DNA of 64,000 bases, taken from assembly GCA_002778195.1 (NCBI GenBank), contig PCDI01000009.1, forward strand, positions 1,142,725 through 1,206,724, written 5' to 3'. The notes under the pieces are model-generated. The model searched no databases and had not been told where the DNA came from. It saw only the letters and a list, made by a program, of their open reading frames with translations. Positions within the stretch are counted from its first letter, which is position 1, and each line of letters starts with the position of its first letter. The stretch comes from Raffaelea ambrosiae. Lineage: Eukaryota; Ascomycota; Sordariomycetes; Ophiostomatales; Ophiostomataceae. Shown here one piece after another: positions 30,417 through 42,414 of this stretch. The position numbers were made by a program, and so were the translations under genes.

Positions 30417-33166
30417 TCATAAACCGCCCAGGTCAAACTCGCCCGAGAAGCCGCCGTTGATCAAGGTCGCGGCAATGCGGTCGCGCTGCAGGGGCATTTC
30501 GCCTGTCTCGTAAAACGAAGGATCGAGCCCTAGAGAGACAAACAGGGCATTGGTCGCCGTGTGCACGCCGCAGTCCCAGCCGTTGGTCTGTCGAGGCGAC
30601 TGGTAGTGCTGCACGCGCCACTCCTTGTCTGCGTACTTGTCCTTGAGCAGATCCTTGACCCAGCGCATCACCGTGTCTGTGACCATCCGGCGCCCGGCAC
30701 CGCCGCTGCCCAGCGAGTCCATGTGCGTCACCGTGCACCGGCCGGGCCGCACCACGACGAGCGTCCAGTGGTGGCTCTCGCAGATGGGGATGAGGATCGT
30801 CTCGACGTTGAGAAAGTTGTCCCGCGTGATGCCCACGCGCTTCATCCACCGCTCCGTGCCCGCCGCGCCCTTGGTGGACAGCGGCTTCCAGAAAAAGGAC
30901 GTGAATGCGTAGCACTTGGGCGTTTGCGTCTTGGTGTTGGTGATGCCTGCCTTGCCGTTGATGTAGTTGGCCAGGTGCAGCAGATAGCCGTTCACGATCT
31001 CGTCGTTGAGCCACTCTGACTTGGGCACCACGGTGAGGAAGTCTTTGCTTCGGAGAATCGTGCCCTCGGGCGACTTGGCCACATCCCTGCTCGGGTCGGC
31101 GCGGACAGCACTGTAGACGCGGGCGTGCCAGGCATCGGAGAGGCCTTCGATGACTTGTCTGGCCGGCGGGCGGAGCCCTGAGCTCTTGAGCAGCTCCTCC
31201 TCCTCCTTTCGCCTCCGCTCCTCCTCCTTGCGCCGGGTCTCGGCCTCCTTCTTCAGCCGGGCCGCTTCTAGGGCGGCGCGCTTCTGTTCCGCGATCAGCC
31301 GCAGCTCCTCGGCCTTGGACGAGCTGATCTTCAGGCGCGGTGCGAACGGATCTTCTTCGTCCGCGAAGACCGCGTCCCAGGAGACCAGCCGGCGGCGCTG
31401 CTGGCTGGCTTCCCGCGAAGAAGCCGTGATGTCTTCTTCGCTCTCGTCCGAGGCGACCTCTGTCGCGGCAGGTGATGGCGGCAACGGGACACCGGCTGCG
31501 GCCTTGGCCTCGGCCGCCGCTGCGGCCCTGGCCCTCGACACCTCAGAAGCCCTCTCCTTGTCAAAGCGGCTCCGCTTTAGCAGGCGAGGATCGGGCGTGG
31601 CCGCCAGTCTGGCCTTGCGTTTTGCGGACAGCTGCTGGTGCTGCCGGTGGTGGTGGTAGTGCTGGTCACGAGTGAGAGGAAGGCGCGCATGGCCATCCAA
31701 GAAGCCCGTCTCTGATGGTCGTCGATACTTCTCCCGCAGCAGGGAGATGGATGGCGCAATGCGGAGTTGGCGTCCGTCTCCGGAGCGCCGAGCAGCCTTG
31801 ATCGATGCTGCGGCAGCGCTGATAATCTTCTCGCGCCGCACGTCTTCCTGTGGTGGTAGAGATTGCCGGTCTTGATCGTACAAATGGCACCTCCGTTGTG
31901 CCTGCGCATCTCTGCCATCCCAGAAGCCGGGGCTGTGATACTTCCAGACGCCGCGCAGCGCCTCTGCGGTGGCGGGTTCCAGGATGTCGCCGTCGTCTTC
32001 GCAGAAATGCCCCGGGTGGTGCATCTCCTTTTCCACGCTGACAAAGCTGAGAATGGGGATCCGGTTGTGGAATGCCTCCAGGTCGACAAGCATTTTCATC
32101 ATGGCGGTCTGGGACAGGCGCATACCGGGGTGGCCCCACTGGTCGGTTTGCGCAATGGCAAACGCGAGAAAGTCGCCCACGCCGCAGATGCCGCAGCTCT
32201 CGTCCCAGAACTGCTGGGCAGACACGCTCATATCGTCGTATGGCACAGCTCCTTCTAGCTTCATCAGATCGAAGTTGCCGGTGCTGTAGAACACCGCCAG
32301 CCAGCTCTCGGTGGCCTCGACAGCCTTCAAGAACTCCGCCACCGCGTCCTGCCACGCGCTCTCGGTGTTCTGGCCGCAGCACTCAATCATGAAGTTGTGG
32401 ATGACGGCGGAAAGGCGTGTCTCGGCATGGCTGCCATCGTCACCGAGTCGTCGGACCAGGGCACGGGGGGATGCACAGCGGGAGATGTTGCCGGCTTCGA
32501 TGTCGTCCTTCCACGCACTGAGGAGAGAGGCGACGGCCGCGAAGCCATCGGGCGTTATGTAGTCCCTGGGGTCATCGCGCCAGATGAGCTGGTATTCGGT
32601 TGCGAGAAGGTATGCGCTGTCGGTGCCGGGGGAGGGTGGCTTTATGCGGTCGACGGTGAGGGGGGTCTGAGAAAGGGCTGGGTCGGGATCGAGGTCGTCG
32701 TCAGCTGCAGAGGCTGTCCAACATGAGAGAATGAGCTGTCAGCAACAGAAGCAGCTTTGACACAGCAAGGTATGCCTGTCTAGAGAGAGGGGGAGGGGGG
32801 GAAACACCAACCTTGGCCATGGAGACTCTCTGAGATGAACGACCAGCCGTTCAGCAAGAGACTCTTCCAATCCTCTGGCCGCATGGCGGCCGTAGTGGCG
32901 CGCGGCCAGGCGAGCAGCTTTAGCGTCCAGACGAGGCGACCGCTGCTAGCCGCGAAGCGGTCCTGTTCGCTCGCACCGTCTGCGTCTGGCGCCGTTGGTT
33001 GGGGCTGGTGTTCAGGGTCCTTGGTCGTCGAGGTTGGTCTGGAAGAGGTCGACGTTTGCGACGCGCGCCGGCCGTCGACCTGGTCGTGTCCGGCAGGGGG
33101 TTGGAAAGCCGCTAGAAACACATTCAGGAGATTCTTCGTCGCAGATGTCAAGGCTGCGATGGCCAT
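30417..33166 (-). CDS. Ulp1-family SUMO protease (peptidase C48)
   Basis: Cysteine protease expected to mature SUMO and remove it from conjugates. Exons 33166-32812 and 32713-30417 give 883 residues; the junction (HGQ-ASAADDDLD) keeps frame. The C-terminal 230 residues form the catalytic domain, beginning at the substrate-groove motif SEWLNDEIVNGYLLHL. The catalytic set is complete: His767 (HHWTLVVV), Asp784 (HMDSLG), Gln827 and Cys833 (QTNGWDCG). Before it lies a long Lys/Glu/Arg coiled-coil (about residues 560-615) and a basic, disordered centre. The N-terminal 300 residues are a fungal region of unknown role with several Cys and His residues. The domain is closer to Ulp1 than to Ulp2 in its compact form, but the long N-terminus is unlike yeast Ulp1. 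Confidence 0.93.
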
Positions 33167-33696
33167 AAGCTGGCGTTCGTGGAGTGTAGTTGCTTTTGGC
33201 GGTGTCTGTTGGGTGTTCGCGACAACAGGTTGCGCTCTTGTCTTGCGGGAGCTTTTTTTTCGGTGATCACTAGTTTACGGGCGCAATTGCCATTCACCTT
33301 CCAGCCTCCCCGCCGAAGACAGGTGCTCGGGGGGGCAACGCAATTGGCCAGAGCGATGACTAATCGATTTAAGGTCCCAGCTGACGCCAAGACACAGGCA
33401 CCTGGAAGTCCAGCTGCAGCTAAAAGTAGCAAACTACGTAACGAACTACCTGACCACCGTCTCCGGCTTCGAGCAACGTGCAAATACTTCGATTCCGCCT
33501 TGTCGATTTTGACGAATTGTTTATTGAATTCTGCGAGCATGTACGTTGGGATGAAGAAAAAAAAAACAAAGGAAAATCACGCGAAATACCACGACTTGAA
33601 ACGAAATCCGGCTGTCTTTGAGGTGGTCTAAACATGCAAATCCCCAGAAATAATATCCCCCCTGTCTTTCTCCTCTATTCTCCCAGCTTCCTCCTT
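33167..33696. other. Ulp1 promoter and monooxygenase 3' region
   Basis: Wait-free spacer of about 530 nt: the Ulp1-type gene runs away to the left and the flavoprotein gene ends at 33697 on the same strand. No gene or clear element seen. Confidence 0.5.
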
Positions 33697-35855
33697 CTAC
33701 AGCTGCGCCGCGTTCTGGCCTAGCCTCTTGGTGCAGAACGAGTCAAAGTACTGGTTGAGCGCGTCGACGGTGCCGCTGCCTTCGACCAGGCTCGTCACGA
33801 AGCCCACATAGCCGTCGGGCCTCACCACCACGACGCCGCCCTTCTCCTGGTCAAAGCCCATCTTGGCGTGGGCTGCCGCGCCGGTGTCCGGCACCCAGCG
33901 GCTCCAGCGGTCGTCCGCATAGATGTGGTCGCGATAGCGGGCCAGCAAGCCGGGGACGTCGCGGGCGATCTCGATGGTGCTGCGACGGCTGGCAAAGACG
34001 ACGCAGAGGGTGTAGAAGAGGCTGTGGGGGTTGTGCATCTCGCGATGGGACACCTGGTCGATGTCGGGGCGGCGGTACGCGGCGTAGAACGAGCCCTTGC
34101 GCTGCAGGCCCTGCTCCAGGTCGCGCAGAGCCGGGGCCGTGACGGACGGCTTGCCTGCAAAGACAAAGATCCGGAAGGACCCGTTGAGCGGCACCTCCTG
34201 CTCCAGATGGACCACGTTGGCATCGACCACGCGCGTCACGTCGGCGTTGATCAGCAGCCGGCCTGGCCGCAGCTTCGAGCCTTGGGGACTGGCAAGGGGC
34301 GACTGTGCCGGGTGCTGCTCCGACCAGGTGATCACGCTGGGCTGGTAGGCCACGCCGTAGCCGCTGGTAAACTCGCACGACGCCTTGAACGTCTGGATGA
34401 ACTCGTTGTCGGCCGCCTCGGCAGCGGCCTCGCTGTTCTTGTGCGCCTCGTTGGCGGCATCCACGGCGTCGGCCGACGGCGGCTTCTGCGAGAACAGCTT
34501 GGCGTATTTGTTGTCAAAGGAAAGCAGCGTCTCGGCGACCTGCTTGCGCTCAAACTCGTAGGTCTGGAGCAGGCTGCGGTCGGCGAAGCCCTGCTCGACG
34601 AGGTGGATCTTCCAGGCCAGGTTCTGCGCGTCCAGGAAGGCCGTGTTCATGCCCTGGCCGGCCTTCGGCTGCGGGTGTGTCAGCGGGTGTCTGTGGACAG
34701 AAGAGGGAGCAGAACGAGGCGGTGTACACGCACGCTGTGGGTGTGGCACGCATCGCCGCCTAGGAAGACGCGGTGGTCCAGCGTGTACTTGTCGGAGATT
34801 CCCTGTCCGATGGGATACACAGAGTACCACTCCAGGTGCTCCCATTCGATCGAGTACGGATGCAGGATCTTCTTGGCCGACGTCTGCACTTCGACAGCCG
34901 TCGCCGTTTTCCGGGGATCCCAGTCGGGGTCGGTCGACGAGGCGATCTGGATATACAGCCGCACCATGTCGTCCTCGCGTGGAATGACCATGATGGAGCC
35001 CTCTCGGGAGTGGATTGTGCATTTCATCTGACAGCTGGTCAGCCCGAGGGCCCGTTCATGCACAGCGTCTCTACGGTCTTTGTCTCGTGCACCGGGCGTA
35101 CCTTGATATCAGGAAAGTCTGTCTTGACCACGCCGTCCATCACGCCCCAGACATGGGCAATGGGATCCTTGTGCCGGACCTCGATGCCCAGCTGGTTGCG
35201 CACAAACGACCGCGCGCCCTCGCCGCTGAAGAGGTACCTGGCCCGGACGGTTTCGCTGGCTGTGTCGTCGACGTGGGCCAGCTGCACCTCGACAGGGTAG
35301 TCGGGATGGCTGCTCGCGTCCGAGCGGAAGCCCTTGATCGTCCACGGCCGCTGGATGGTGACGCCGTTCTTCTCCATGTCGGCAATGAACACCCGCTCGA
35401 TGTGTCCCTGGTGCAGGAGCGTCGTAAACGGGTACCGCGCATCGATGAAGTCGGGGCAGCTCGCCCAGGTGCCGGTGCGGGTGATGCCTGGCTTGCCCTT
35501 GACGACGTCCCAGAAGGCCACCTCGGTCACCCGGGCCGGCTTGTGGCTCATGATGGCCGACTTGAGCCCCATATTCCGGAGCAGGTCCAGCGAACGCGGC
35601 TGGATGCCATCGGCACGGCCAGTGGGGGTTGGCTCAGCCCGGTTGTCGATGTGCTTGATCGTGTAGCCCCAACGTGCCAGGATGGTGGACAGCATGAGCC
35701 CAACGGGACCAGCGCCGATGATGACTGGGGGGCAGAGAGTCAGTGTACGCCGCGTAGAAACGCATTGAGATGGGCGTGTATCTCGGCTGGGGCAATGCCA
35801 TACCAACATCATAGTGACCAGGCGGACGGTTGCCTCGTCGAGAAGGGTCAGCCAT
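33697..35855 (-). CDS. Phenol 2-monooxygenase-like flavoprotein
   Basis: Class A flavin monooxygenase of the phenol-hydroxylase family; it uses FAD, NADPH and O2 to hydroxylate an aromatic ring. Exons are 35855-35804, 35724-35102, 35027-34734 and 34668-33697, giving 646 residues. The FAD-binding GxGxxG is split by intron 1 (HYDV-VIIGAGPVGLML). The DG motif region is QRPWTIKGF onward, and the second FAD motif is [22 protein letters not shown], interrupted by intron 3. The C-terminal thioredoxin-like domain, typical of phenol hydroxylases, is present (PSVTAPALRDLEQG to VEGSGTVDALNQYFDSF). The substrate cannot be told from sequence. A TATATA box lies about 138 nt upstream of the ATG, suggesting inducible expression. 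Confidence 0.93.
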
Positions 35856-37079
35856 GGCAACAGAAATGGCGAGGCAGTAGATATTCTCGCGTCGGCTGTC
35901 AAGGGGGGGAATCAAGTGAATCGTCAGGGGTTGAGTTACTACCAGCGAAAAGCAAACCCATTCGGCCAGACAATGGCTGCCCACCCTCAGCTTATATACA
36001 GATCTACGCCATTGCGGACCATTGCCGTCTACAGCCTCCGGGTCTGGAGGCATCAGCCGGTATCTCCAGGCCTGTGGGGACAGCCAGCACGATGGCTGAT
36101 GTAATTGCAACTGCGGCATTGGCTGTCGGTAAATTCAAGGCGTGGATGGGCGCCAGAGCGAGCTGGCCGCTGGTCGCGGCTGGGCCGACCGGCACCTGGG
36201 CGAAGAAGGAGGTGGGCCATGTGCTGCTTGGGCGGACCATTTGCGGGGGAACGTGGTGTTAGTGCCCAGCAGACAGTTCGGGAGACGGGCACGGTAGATG
36301 GATTAAAGTGGGGCGCCCTGAGCTTGTGTAGTTCAGTTTACGCAGACATTGGCGACATCAACGGGCTGGACGGCAGGCTGGAGGCCTTTCATGGCCCCTA
36401 CTAGTGCATCTCGTCGTGTCTTTCATAAATAAGCTTCCAAAGCCGCAAAGCCGCCTCTTCGCAGCTGGGACGCCTCCAGATCGTGTCGGATACACACAGC
36501 ATGTCGTGTTATTCCAGTACCCGTAGCACCAACTCTGTACGACAATCGCTTTGCTGCATATTGTCGACGATGATATCACCAGCAAACACATTTGCTCTCC
36601 AGGGCAACCATTTTTGTGTTTTTATGCCAGGCGAGGCTTGCCGTCTATTGCATTGCCCAAGCAGCATACTGGTTGCCTGGATACCAATAGAAATGAAGGT
36701 GCCAATCGCTGCTGTCCCCTTGGTGGTGGTGGTGCTGCTGCGAGCCCTCGGATGACGTATTAAGCTTCGCAATTCTCCATTGAAGACTTTTGCTTCCCAT
36801 TGACAGGCCTCGACAATGCCTAGGAGAAGAAATTGGTTCCCAGGCCTTCGCTAGCTCCAATAGCACCATTCAAGTGCCCCAAAGTGCTGCGCTTGGTGGT
36901 CTGGTTTTCGCTGCGTGTTCGACTATTTCACCTCTCTTCCGCTGCCATTCCGTCTCGGGAATTCTTTCTACATCTCTCAGGTTTTGAGGACGGACAGCAA
37001 ACCGTTTGGTTCAATTCATGATAGGCATTCGCCGAAGGAACAGAAAATCAATTCCACGCTCACCACACCACAACACACG
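35856..37079. other. Divergent promoter region
   Basis: Lies between the flavoprotein gene (minus) and the gene at 37080 (plus). A TATATA is at 35993-35998. Positions 36880-37070 look like the leader of the plus-strand gene. No gene seen. Confidence 0.5.
35993..35998 (-). promoter_or_regulatory. TATA box candidate of the flavoprotein gene
   Basis: TATATA 138 nt before the ATG at 35855. Motif and spacing only. Confidence 0.4.
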
Positions 37080-39183
37080 ATGGCTTCGACAACGGAGTTC
37101 CAGACACGACCCTCGCAAGCACACGAGAGCTTCGACTCCGATGCCTCGAGCAAGAACTTGTCGGCCATCCACGGAAACTTCATTCCTCTGCAGAGCTCAG
37201 AAGGCCTCTTTCTCGTGCCGCCTCGGCGGACGCGCAGCCCGCATCGGCTTCGGTCGCGATCGCCTCGTCGCAGACAGGACCAGGGCGTCCATCTGCATCT
37301 CAGCCTGACCGACTCCCAGATGGACAAGCTGGCATCCACGTATGTTGAGGCAAAGAAAAAAAGGCCAGTCTCTGTCTTCCTGAAAACTAAGCGAATGCAT
37401 CACAGGATCACCAAAGATGAAGCTGCCCAGACAAAGGGCCACCGTCGCGTCAACACGACACAGGACGACGACGCCTTTTATCCGCCTCCTGGCAGCAAGT
37501 CGTCGGTGTCGACATCTGTGTTCTCTGCCTCTCAAGAGTCCGGCCATTCGTCTGGACAGCTGTCCAGGGGACGCAGCCACCGCGAGAAGCGTTCGGTGGA
37601 TCACAGGTTCTTGGATGCCGATACGTATGGCCACGTACACGGACGCACACGCTCTGATTCCCCGAACAAGCATCACACGTCGGAGTCCAAGAACAGCCAC
37701 CACAACACTAGTCTTGGAAGCCGGTCTGGAGAGGTATCCCCCGTCAGCCCCGAGCGCCGCAACGGCCATGTGGCGCCGATGACCACAACAACGCATGGCT
37801 ACTCGCCCAACGGACGCAGCATTGGACGCCAGCTGAGTCCGGGCCCGCAGACCGCTGTCCATGGGAGACATGCTCCGCAGAGCAGCCGCCCGGGATCTCC
37901 GTCTCGCCGACATCGCCGTCGGCTGCTGGAAGAACCAGAGACCACCGACACCGCCTCGTCGGTGTATTCGGATGACCTGGCCACAACCATTCCCCAGATC
38001 AACCCGCTGTACATTCGGAAGATCGCCGAGAGGGGCTCGCCCGACCGCCAGCCGACCACGCTGCAGGAATACACGGCCTGGGCTTCCGGGGTGTCTCCTG
38101 TATCACCTTCGGCGCCGTTCGGTGGCAGCGGTGAAAGCGGTGGCAGTGCCCGGCAGCAGGTCTCGCCCGCCTTGGGCGTCGAGCAGCCGGCCGAAGAAAA
38201 GGGAGGGCAGGAGGACGGCATGCACGAGCACGCCGTCCCCTCGCCGGTCCAGCCAGCGTACTCGCCTCTGGCAAGCCTGTCCAACGAAGCCCAGTTCACC
38301 AGCGTGCCCAAGGGACGGAAAGTCATGGTGGGCCAGAACGGCTGGCTGGAGCGGCCGGGTGGTCCTCGTCTGCCGCCAAAGCGCCCCACACCGGGGAAGA
38401 AAGGAGGCTTCATTGACACGCTGAAGCGCATGGCGAAAGAAGTGGTGAGTTCTTTGTGACGCTCGTTTGGTGGAAGTTCTTACCAATAGCACAGCGACTG
38501 ACAGCGCCACACACCAGGCCGAGGTGACAGACATCAAATCGTCGCGCCGGACCCGGGACAGCGACCGCGACCGCGGCCGGCGGTCGTCGCGGGTGCGCAT
38601 CTCGCTGGATCCGCGCGAGCAGAGCCTGCTGTACTGCGAGCTGGAGTTCTTGCTCACGTCGGCGCTGGATGCGTACATCAACAGCCAGTTCAACGCGGGC
38701 CGGCTGGAGGCGGACAAGTACAAGAAGGTGGTGGACGCGTGGCACCACAAGGGCCGGCCCAAGGTGGTGGGCTTCCGGTTCGACCTGGAGACGCAGCTGG
38801 ACCTGGTGCATCTGCACGTGGACGAGTTCCGCTTCTACGGCGAGCGCGCGTGTGCGCCGGTGGCCATTTCCGGCATCCTCGAGATGATGAAGGTCAACGC
38901 GCGGGCGATGCGCATCCGCACCTTTTGCCAGCCGGACTCGGCCATTGCCAAGCAGCTGATGGACTCGCAGAGCCTGCTGAACGTGATTGGCAGCTCCGAG
39001 CCGCGCCAGATCCAGCTGGCCGAGGTCGTGCAGTTCTTCAAGATTGTGCTGGAGCGGGAGAGCAGCCTCCACCCGTCGGATGAGTCGTCGAGTGGTGCTA
39101 CCCTCCAGCGGTCGCCCACAAGCAAGTCGCTGCAGCACAGTCAGAGTGATTGCCAGGTGGGCGGCACTCTCAGTCGTCGATAG
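37080..39183 (+). CDS. Fungal protein of unknown function, two exons
   Basis: I do not recognise a named family. Exons 37080-38444 and 38518-39183 give 676 residues; the join reads RMAKEV-AEVTDIKSS and is in phase. The first two thirds are disordered, Ser/Arg/His-rich, with many SP sites (SPVSPERR, GVSPVSPSAP). The second exon carries a compact folded block of about 165 residues (RVRISLDPREQSLLYCELEF through VVQFFKIVLERES) with balanced helix-forming composition and a conserved look. Codon use in that block is strongly C/G-ending. This suggests a phosphorylated scaffold with one C-terminal domain. Function is unknown; the location is likely cytosolic or nuclear, as there is no signal peptide or membrane segment. 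Confidence 0.8.
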
Positions 39184-39666
39184 AGTCGAGGTTTCGAAGA
39201 ATGGGAGAAGTCGGAGAATTGCCGAGACATGAATGGGAACCGGGACTACGAAAGGGCATGGAAAAACACACAAAAGCACGGGGAAGGGTGGGTGTGCATA
39301 TGAGACACGGGCCAGAAGGATGGTGTCACATTTGGGGGACTGACAGGATCAGGAGTGCCTGTCGTGAAACCCTTGTCTTCATTCAAGCTTCAGTTCATAA
39401 TAATCGCCGTAAACAGTACCGATATCATAGCTGCATGAGAGAGAAAAAAGTCATAATACATTACACGTGCATGTCGAGCCAGACAAGAAAACACGAAAAG
39501 GCGAGAGAGACAGAGAAAAAGCTAGCAGAAGCCAGAACCACCAAACCCAGGGGCCCAAAAAGACAAAACCAGATCAGAGAGTGCATCAGAGATTGCATCA
39601 GAGATTGCATCAGAGATTGAAAAGAAGTCAACTCCTGACGTCCATTCTTGACAAACCAGCTAGTCC
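39184..39666. other. Convergent 3' regions
   Basis: Between two converging genes. It holds a 12-nt tandem repeat (39575-39618) but no gene. Confidence 0.55.
39575..39618. repeat. 12-nt tandem repeat, nearly four copies
   Basis: The unit CAGAGATTGCAT is repeated three times plus a partial copy, 50-90 nt beyond the stop of the minus-strand gene. Confidence 0.85.
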
Positions 39667-40566
39667 CTACCGAGAGCCATCATCGCTCCTCCGGCTCGAC
39701 CCTTTGCGTTCTGACGAGTAGTAGTCGTCGGCAGTGCCGGCCGGGCGACCAGGGCTCGGGCTGCGGCTGATGACCAGTCCGCGCTCGCGGTTGTTGCCGC
39801 TGTTGTTGTTGTTGTTGCTGCGGCGGCTGCGCGAGCTGCGTCCCGAGGCGCGTGAGCCGCGAGACGTCCGCGAGTCGCTCTCCCAGTCTCCGTCGCTCTC
39901 GTCGCTGTCGAGGTCGCGCGAGCGCTCGTTGCCCTGCGAGTCGCGCCGCCGGCGGCCGTGGCGCTTGTGCTCGATGCGCTTCTCGATCGCGTTGGCGCCG
40001 AGACCGCCCACGGCGGCGCCGACCAGCGTCGAGATGAGCGCTGCGCGGTCGTGGTTGTCGTGCGAGCCGCGGCCGCCGTCGCCGTGGCGGCGGTCGCGTG
40101 CGCGGGCAGCCGCTTCGGTGGCTTCGCGGGCGGCCAGACCGCCGACAATGGCGCCGATGACGCCGGCGCCGATGCCCGACCCGCTCGTGCTGAAGGCGCC
40201 GTCGAGGGCGTGCTTGGTCTTGTCGGCCGGGCTGCGCGTGGCCAGCTCGCCGCCGCCGTCGCCGAGCGAGCGCGAGCTGCGGCGACGCCTCACGACGGCA
40301 TCGTCAGGCGGCTGCGAGTGGCGGCGGTGGCTGGAGGAGGGAGCCTGCAGGCCGCCATCGCCGCGGCCAAATTCGGGATTGGAAGCGCTGGGCGGGTAGT
40401 AGCCGTCATCGCCGTACTGCAGCCGTGAGCCCACGGGCTGGTTGCCGGCCGGCGACATGTATGTGCTTGAATATGCGTCCTGCGACGGTCCCCGGCTGCC
40501 GTGCCGCGAGCGCGACGAGCTGCGGCGGCTGCGGTAGTCGTCGTCGTCTTCGTAGTATCGGGACAT
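39667..40566 (-). CDS. Low-complexity protein with two glycine-rich hydrophobic segments
   Basis: Single exon, 299 residues, ATG at 40566. The protein is Ser/Arg/Asp-rich and disordered except for two alternating Gly/Ala segments: GIGAGVIGAIVGGLAAREA (about residues 131-149) and ISTLVGAAVGGLGANAIE (about 177-194). These resemble glycine-zipper helices, which can pair within a membrane or in oligomers. The N-terminus (MSRYYEDDDDYRSRRSSSR) and the C-terminus are rich in RS dipeptides, and an Asn run (NNNNN) is near residue 255. Similar proteins are common in filamentous fungi without known function. There is no signal peptide. A TATATA lies about 270 nt upstream. Confidence 0.75.
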   Translation of the reverse strand: MSRYYEDDDDYRSRRSSSRSRHGSRGPSQDAYSSTYMSPAGNQPVGSRLQYGDDGYYPPSASNPEFGRGDGGLQAPSSSHRRHSQPPDDAVVRRRRSSRSLGDGGGELATRSPADKTKHALDGAFSTSGSGIGAGVIGAIVGGLAAREATEAAARARDRRHGDGGRGSHDNHDRAALISTLVGAAVGGLGANAIEKRIEHKRHGRRRRDSQGNERSRDLDSDESDGDWESDSRTSRGSRASGRSSRSRRSNNNNNSGNNRERGLVISRSPSPGRPAGTADDYYSSERKGSSRRSDDGSR

Positions 40567-42414
40567 GTCGAGGCAATGAGGATACAGGTGCTGAGGATCG
40601 GGGGTAGTAGGACGGCGAGTAAGAGTGTGGTCGACACGCAGACACAGTGACCTGTTCTTGTTTGATTTTATGTTGTCTGTCCTTGCTGTTGCTGTCGTTG
40701 GTTTGCTTGCTTTGATATTTTTGGATTTCTTTGTTGCTGTTCCTATCTCTTTGTTCCTCGTTTGTTGTGTTTTGTTTCAGAAGAACAAATGACCACAAGG
40801 CAGCAGCCAGGGCGAGACACAAGGCTGACGCTCCTTTATATACGGCGCGGCAGCCAGGCGACGTTGCGAGGCGGCTCTGCTTCAGCCGAAGGGGGAGTGG
40901 AGACCGACAACAGACAGAACTGTTGAATCGAACACGTCGGACACTGGGGGTCAGACGAACTGCACAAGGGCTGTGTGGCGCAAGCCGAAGAGGGAGGAGT
41001 AGCGCAAGGGGCTGAGAGGCGTGGTTGTACTCGCAGGCAAATCACAGCGAACACGGAAACCGGATTGGACGTTGCACGCGGGCTGTTCGCAGGCAGCCAC
41101 TTATAAAGGCGTCCTCGGCAGTCAAGAGACAAATCTAGGGACAAGCCGGATCTCCGGAGACCACGATGGAAGCGAGGCCGACATACGGCGTCCACAGCAC
41201 GTCCTCTTCGTAATCGACGTCATGGGGACAGCAGGATTTCGCGGCTAGTCAGCAGGACGGCCAGGAGAGCTTGCTGGGCGTCTGGGGTGTGATGTCACCC
41301 GTCGTGCCCGTGCAGACAGCTCTGCGTCTTGCCGCATCCAGCCGTCTGCTGCTGGCCGCCGGGGCTGTGCAGCGGCCAGACCCAGCGCAACGGCAGCCTG
41401 TGGTGGCTCTCTTGGTGAGGGGGATGACATGCATGGAGGGTGTCAGAGTCGAGGCCCAGGGCTTTCTCCAAGGCATTCCCGAGCACTTCCGCAGCCGTGG
41501 TGTGATTGGATGCCAGCCAGAGCGGGCAGACACCGGCGCGAATCACAGTCCACATAATTGTGGATGCGGCGCTGGGCGTGTGCAGGGGAGGGCATTGTAA
41601 TATGTGTGCATTGTGTGTGCACTATGCCTTCTCCTGCTGTTCTGCACCTAGTTTGTCGAAAGCCAGGCGGGCCCGTGTCAGCAGTAGCCCGGGCAGCATC
41701 ATGAGGCGAGAGGTGTAGAAAGAACCCAAAGAAGACAATCTTCACTACAAGTACGCGTACTCTTGTTCTCACGTGATCGCTATTTTAGAGCCCCACATCG
41801 TACCCATGTTCATCAACGAAACTACTATGTACTAACTATGGTCTACCGTACATCATGTCGGCGCGACTAGAAGAGCATATGCGGCAGACTGGCCTGGCTT
41901 CTTCTGCAATGACACGTCCATATGTAAACGTTTGGGATGTCCTTAGGCTGTACTGAAGCATATACGCGAGCCGGTACATTCCTTAGAGGCCTTGTTTGTT
42001 TTCTTGTGTTCCGTTTTTTTTTGCACTTCCGTTCAACTGTATGTGTTTTTTGTGTGTTTTCAACCCTTCTTTTCCTGGGGGTTTTTGTTATTTTCAAAAC
42101 TTGTTCCTTTTATTCTGTCATCTTCTTTTTCGGATTCGAGGAAACCTCACTGCTTAAACTTATTACTGCTTATTACCCAGGACGAGAAACGAGCCTCTGC
42201 TCAGAATCCGGCCACTTTCTATGTTGTCTTCATATTTTGAGCTATCTACATTACACCCATCGCACCGAAACGGACAGCGAACACGAATTTCTGGCTGACC
42301 TGAGATGCAAGCACCCGGGGAAGGAGCTGTGCCAAGCGAGAAGAGCGAGCACGTGTAACGTACAGCCTCGGTTACAACCATCAAAACGAGTGTCAGTCGG
42401 AGACGCTGTCCCAC
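40567..42414. other. Intergenic, no gene seen
   Basis: About 1.85 kb. Contains a TATATA at 40837-40842 (possible promoter of the gene at 40566) and a palindromic TCACGTGA at 41769-41776. T-rich DNA at 41990-42130 may be the 3' end region of the gene at 42415. Short frames lack any recognisable domain. Confidence 0.5.

Noticed and set aside
33697..36262. A secondary-metabolite gene cluster around the flavin monooxygenase
   Set aside because: Neighbours are a SUMO protease and unknown structural proteins; no synthase, transcription factor or transporter is adjacent. The MFS gene is about 10 kb away with unrelated genes between.
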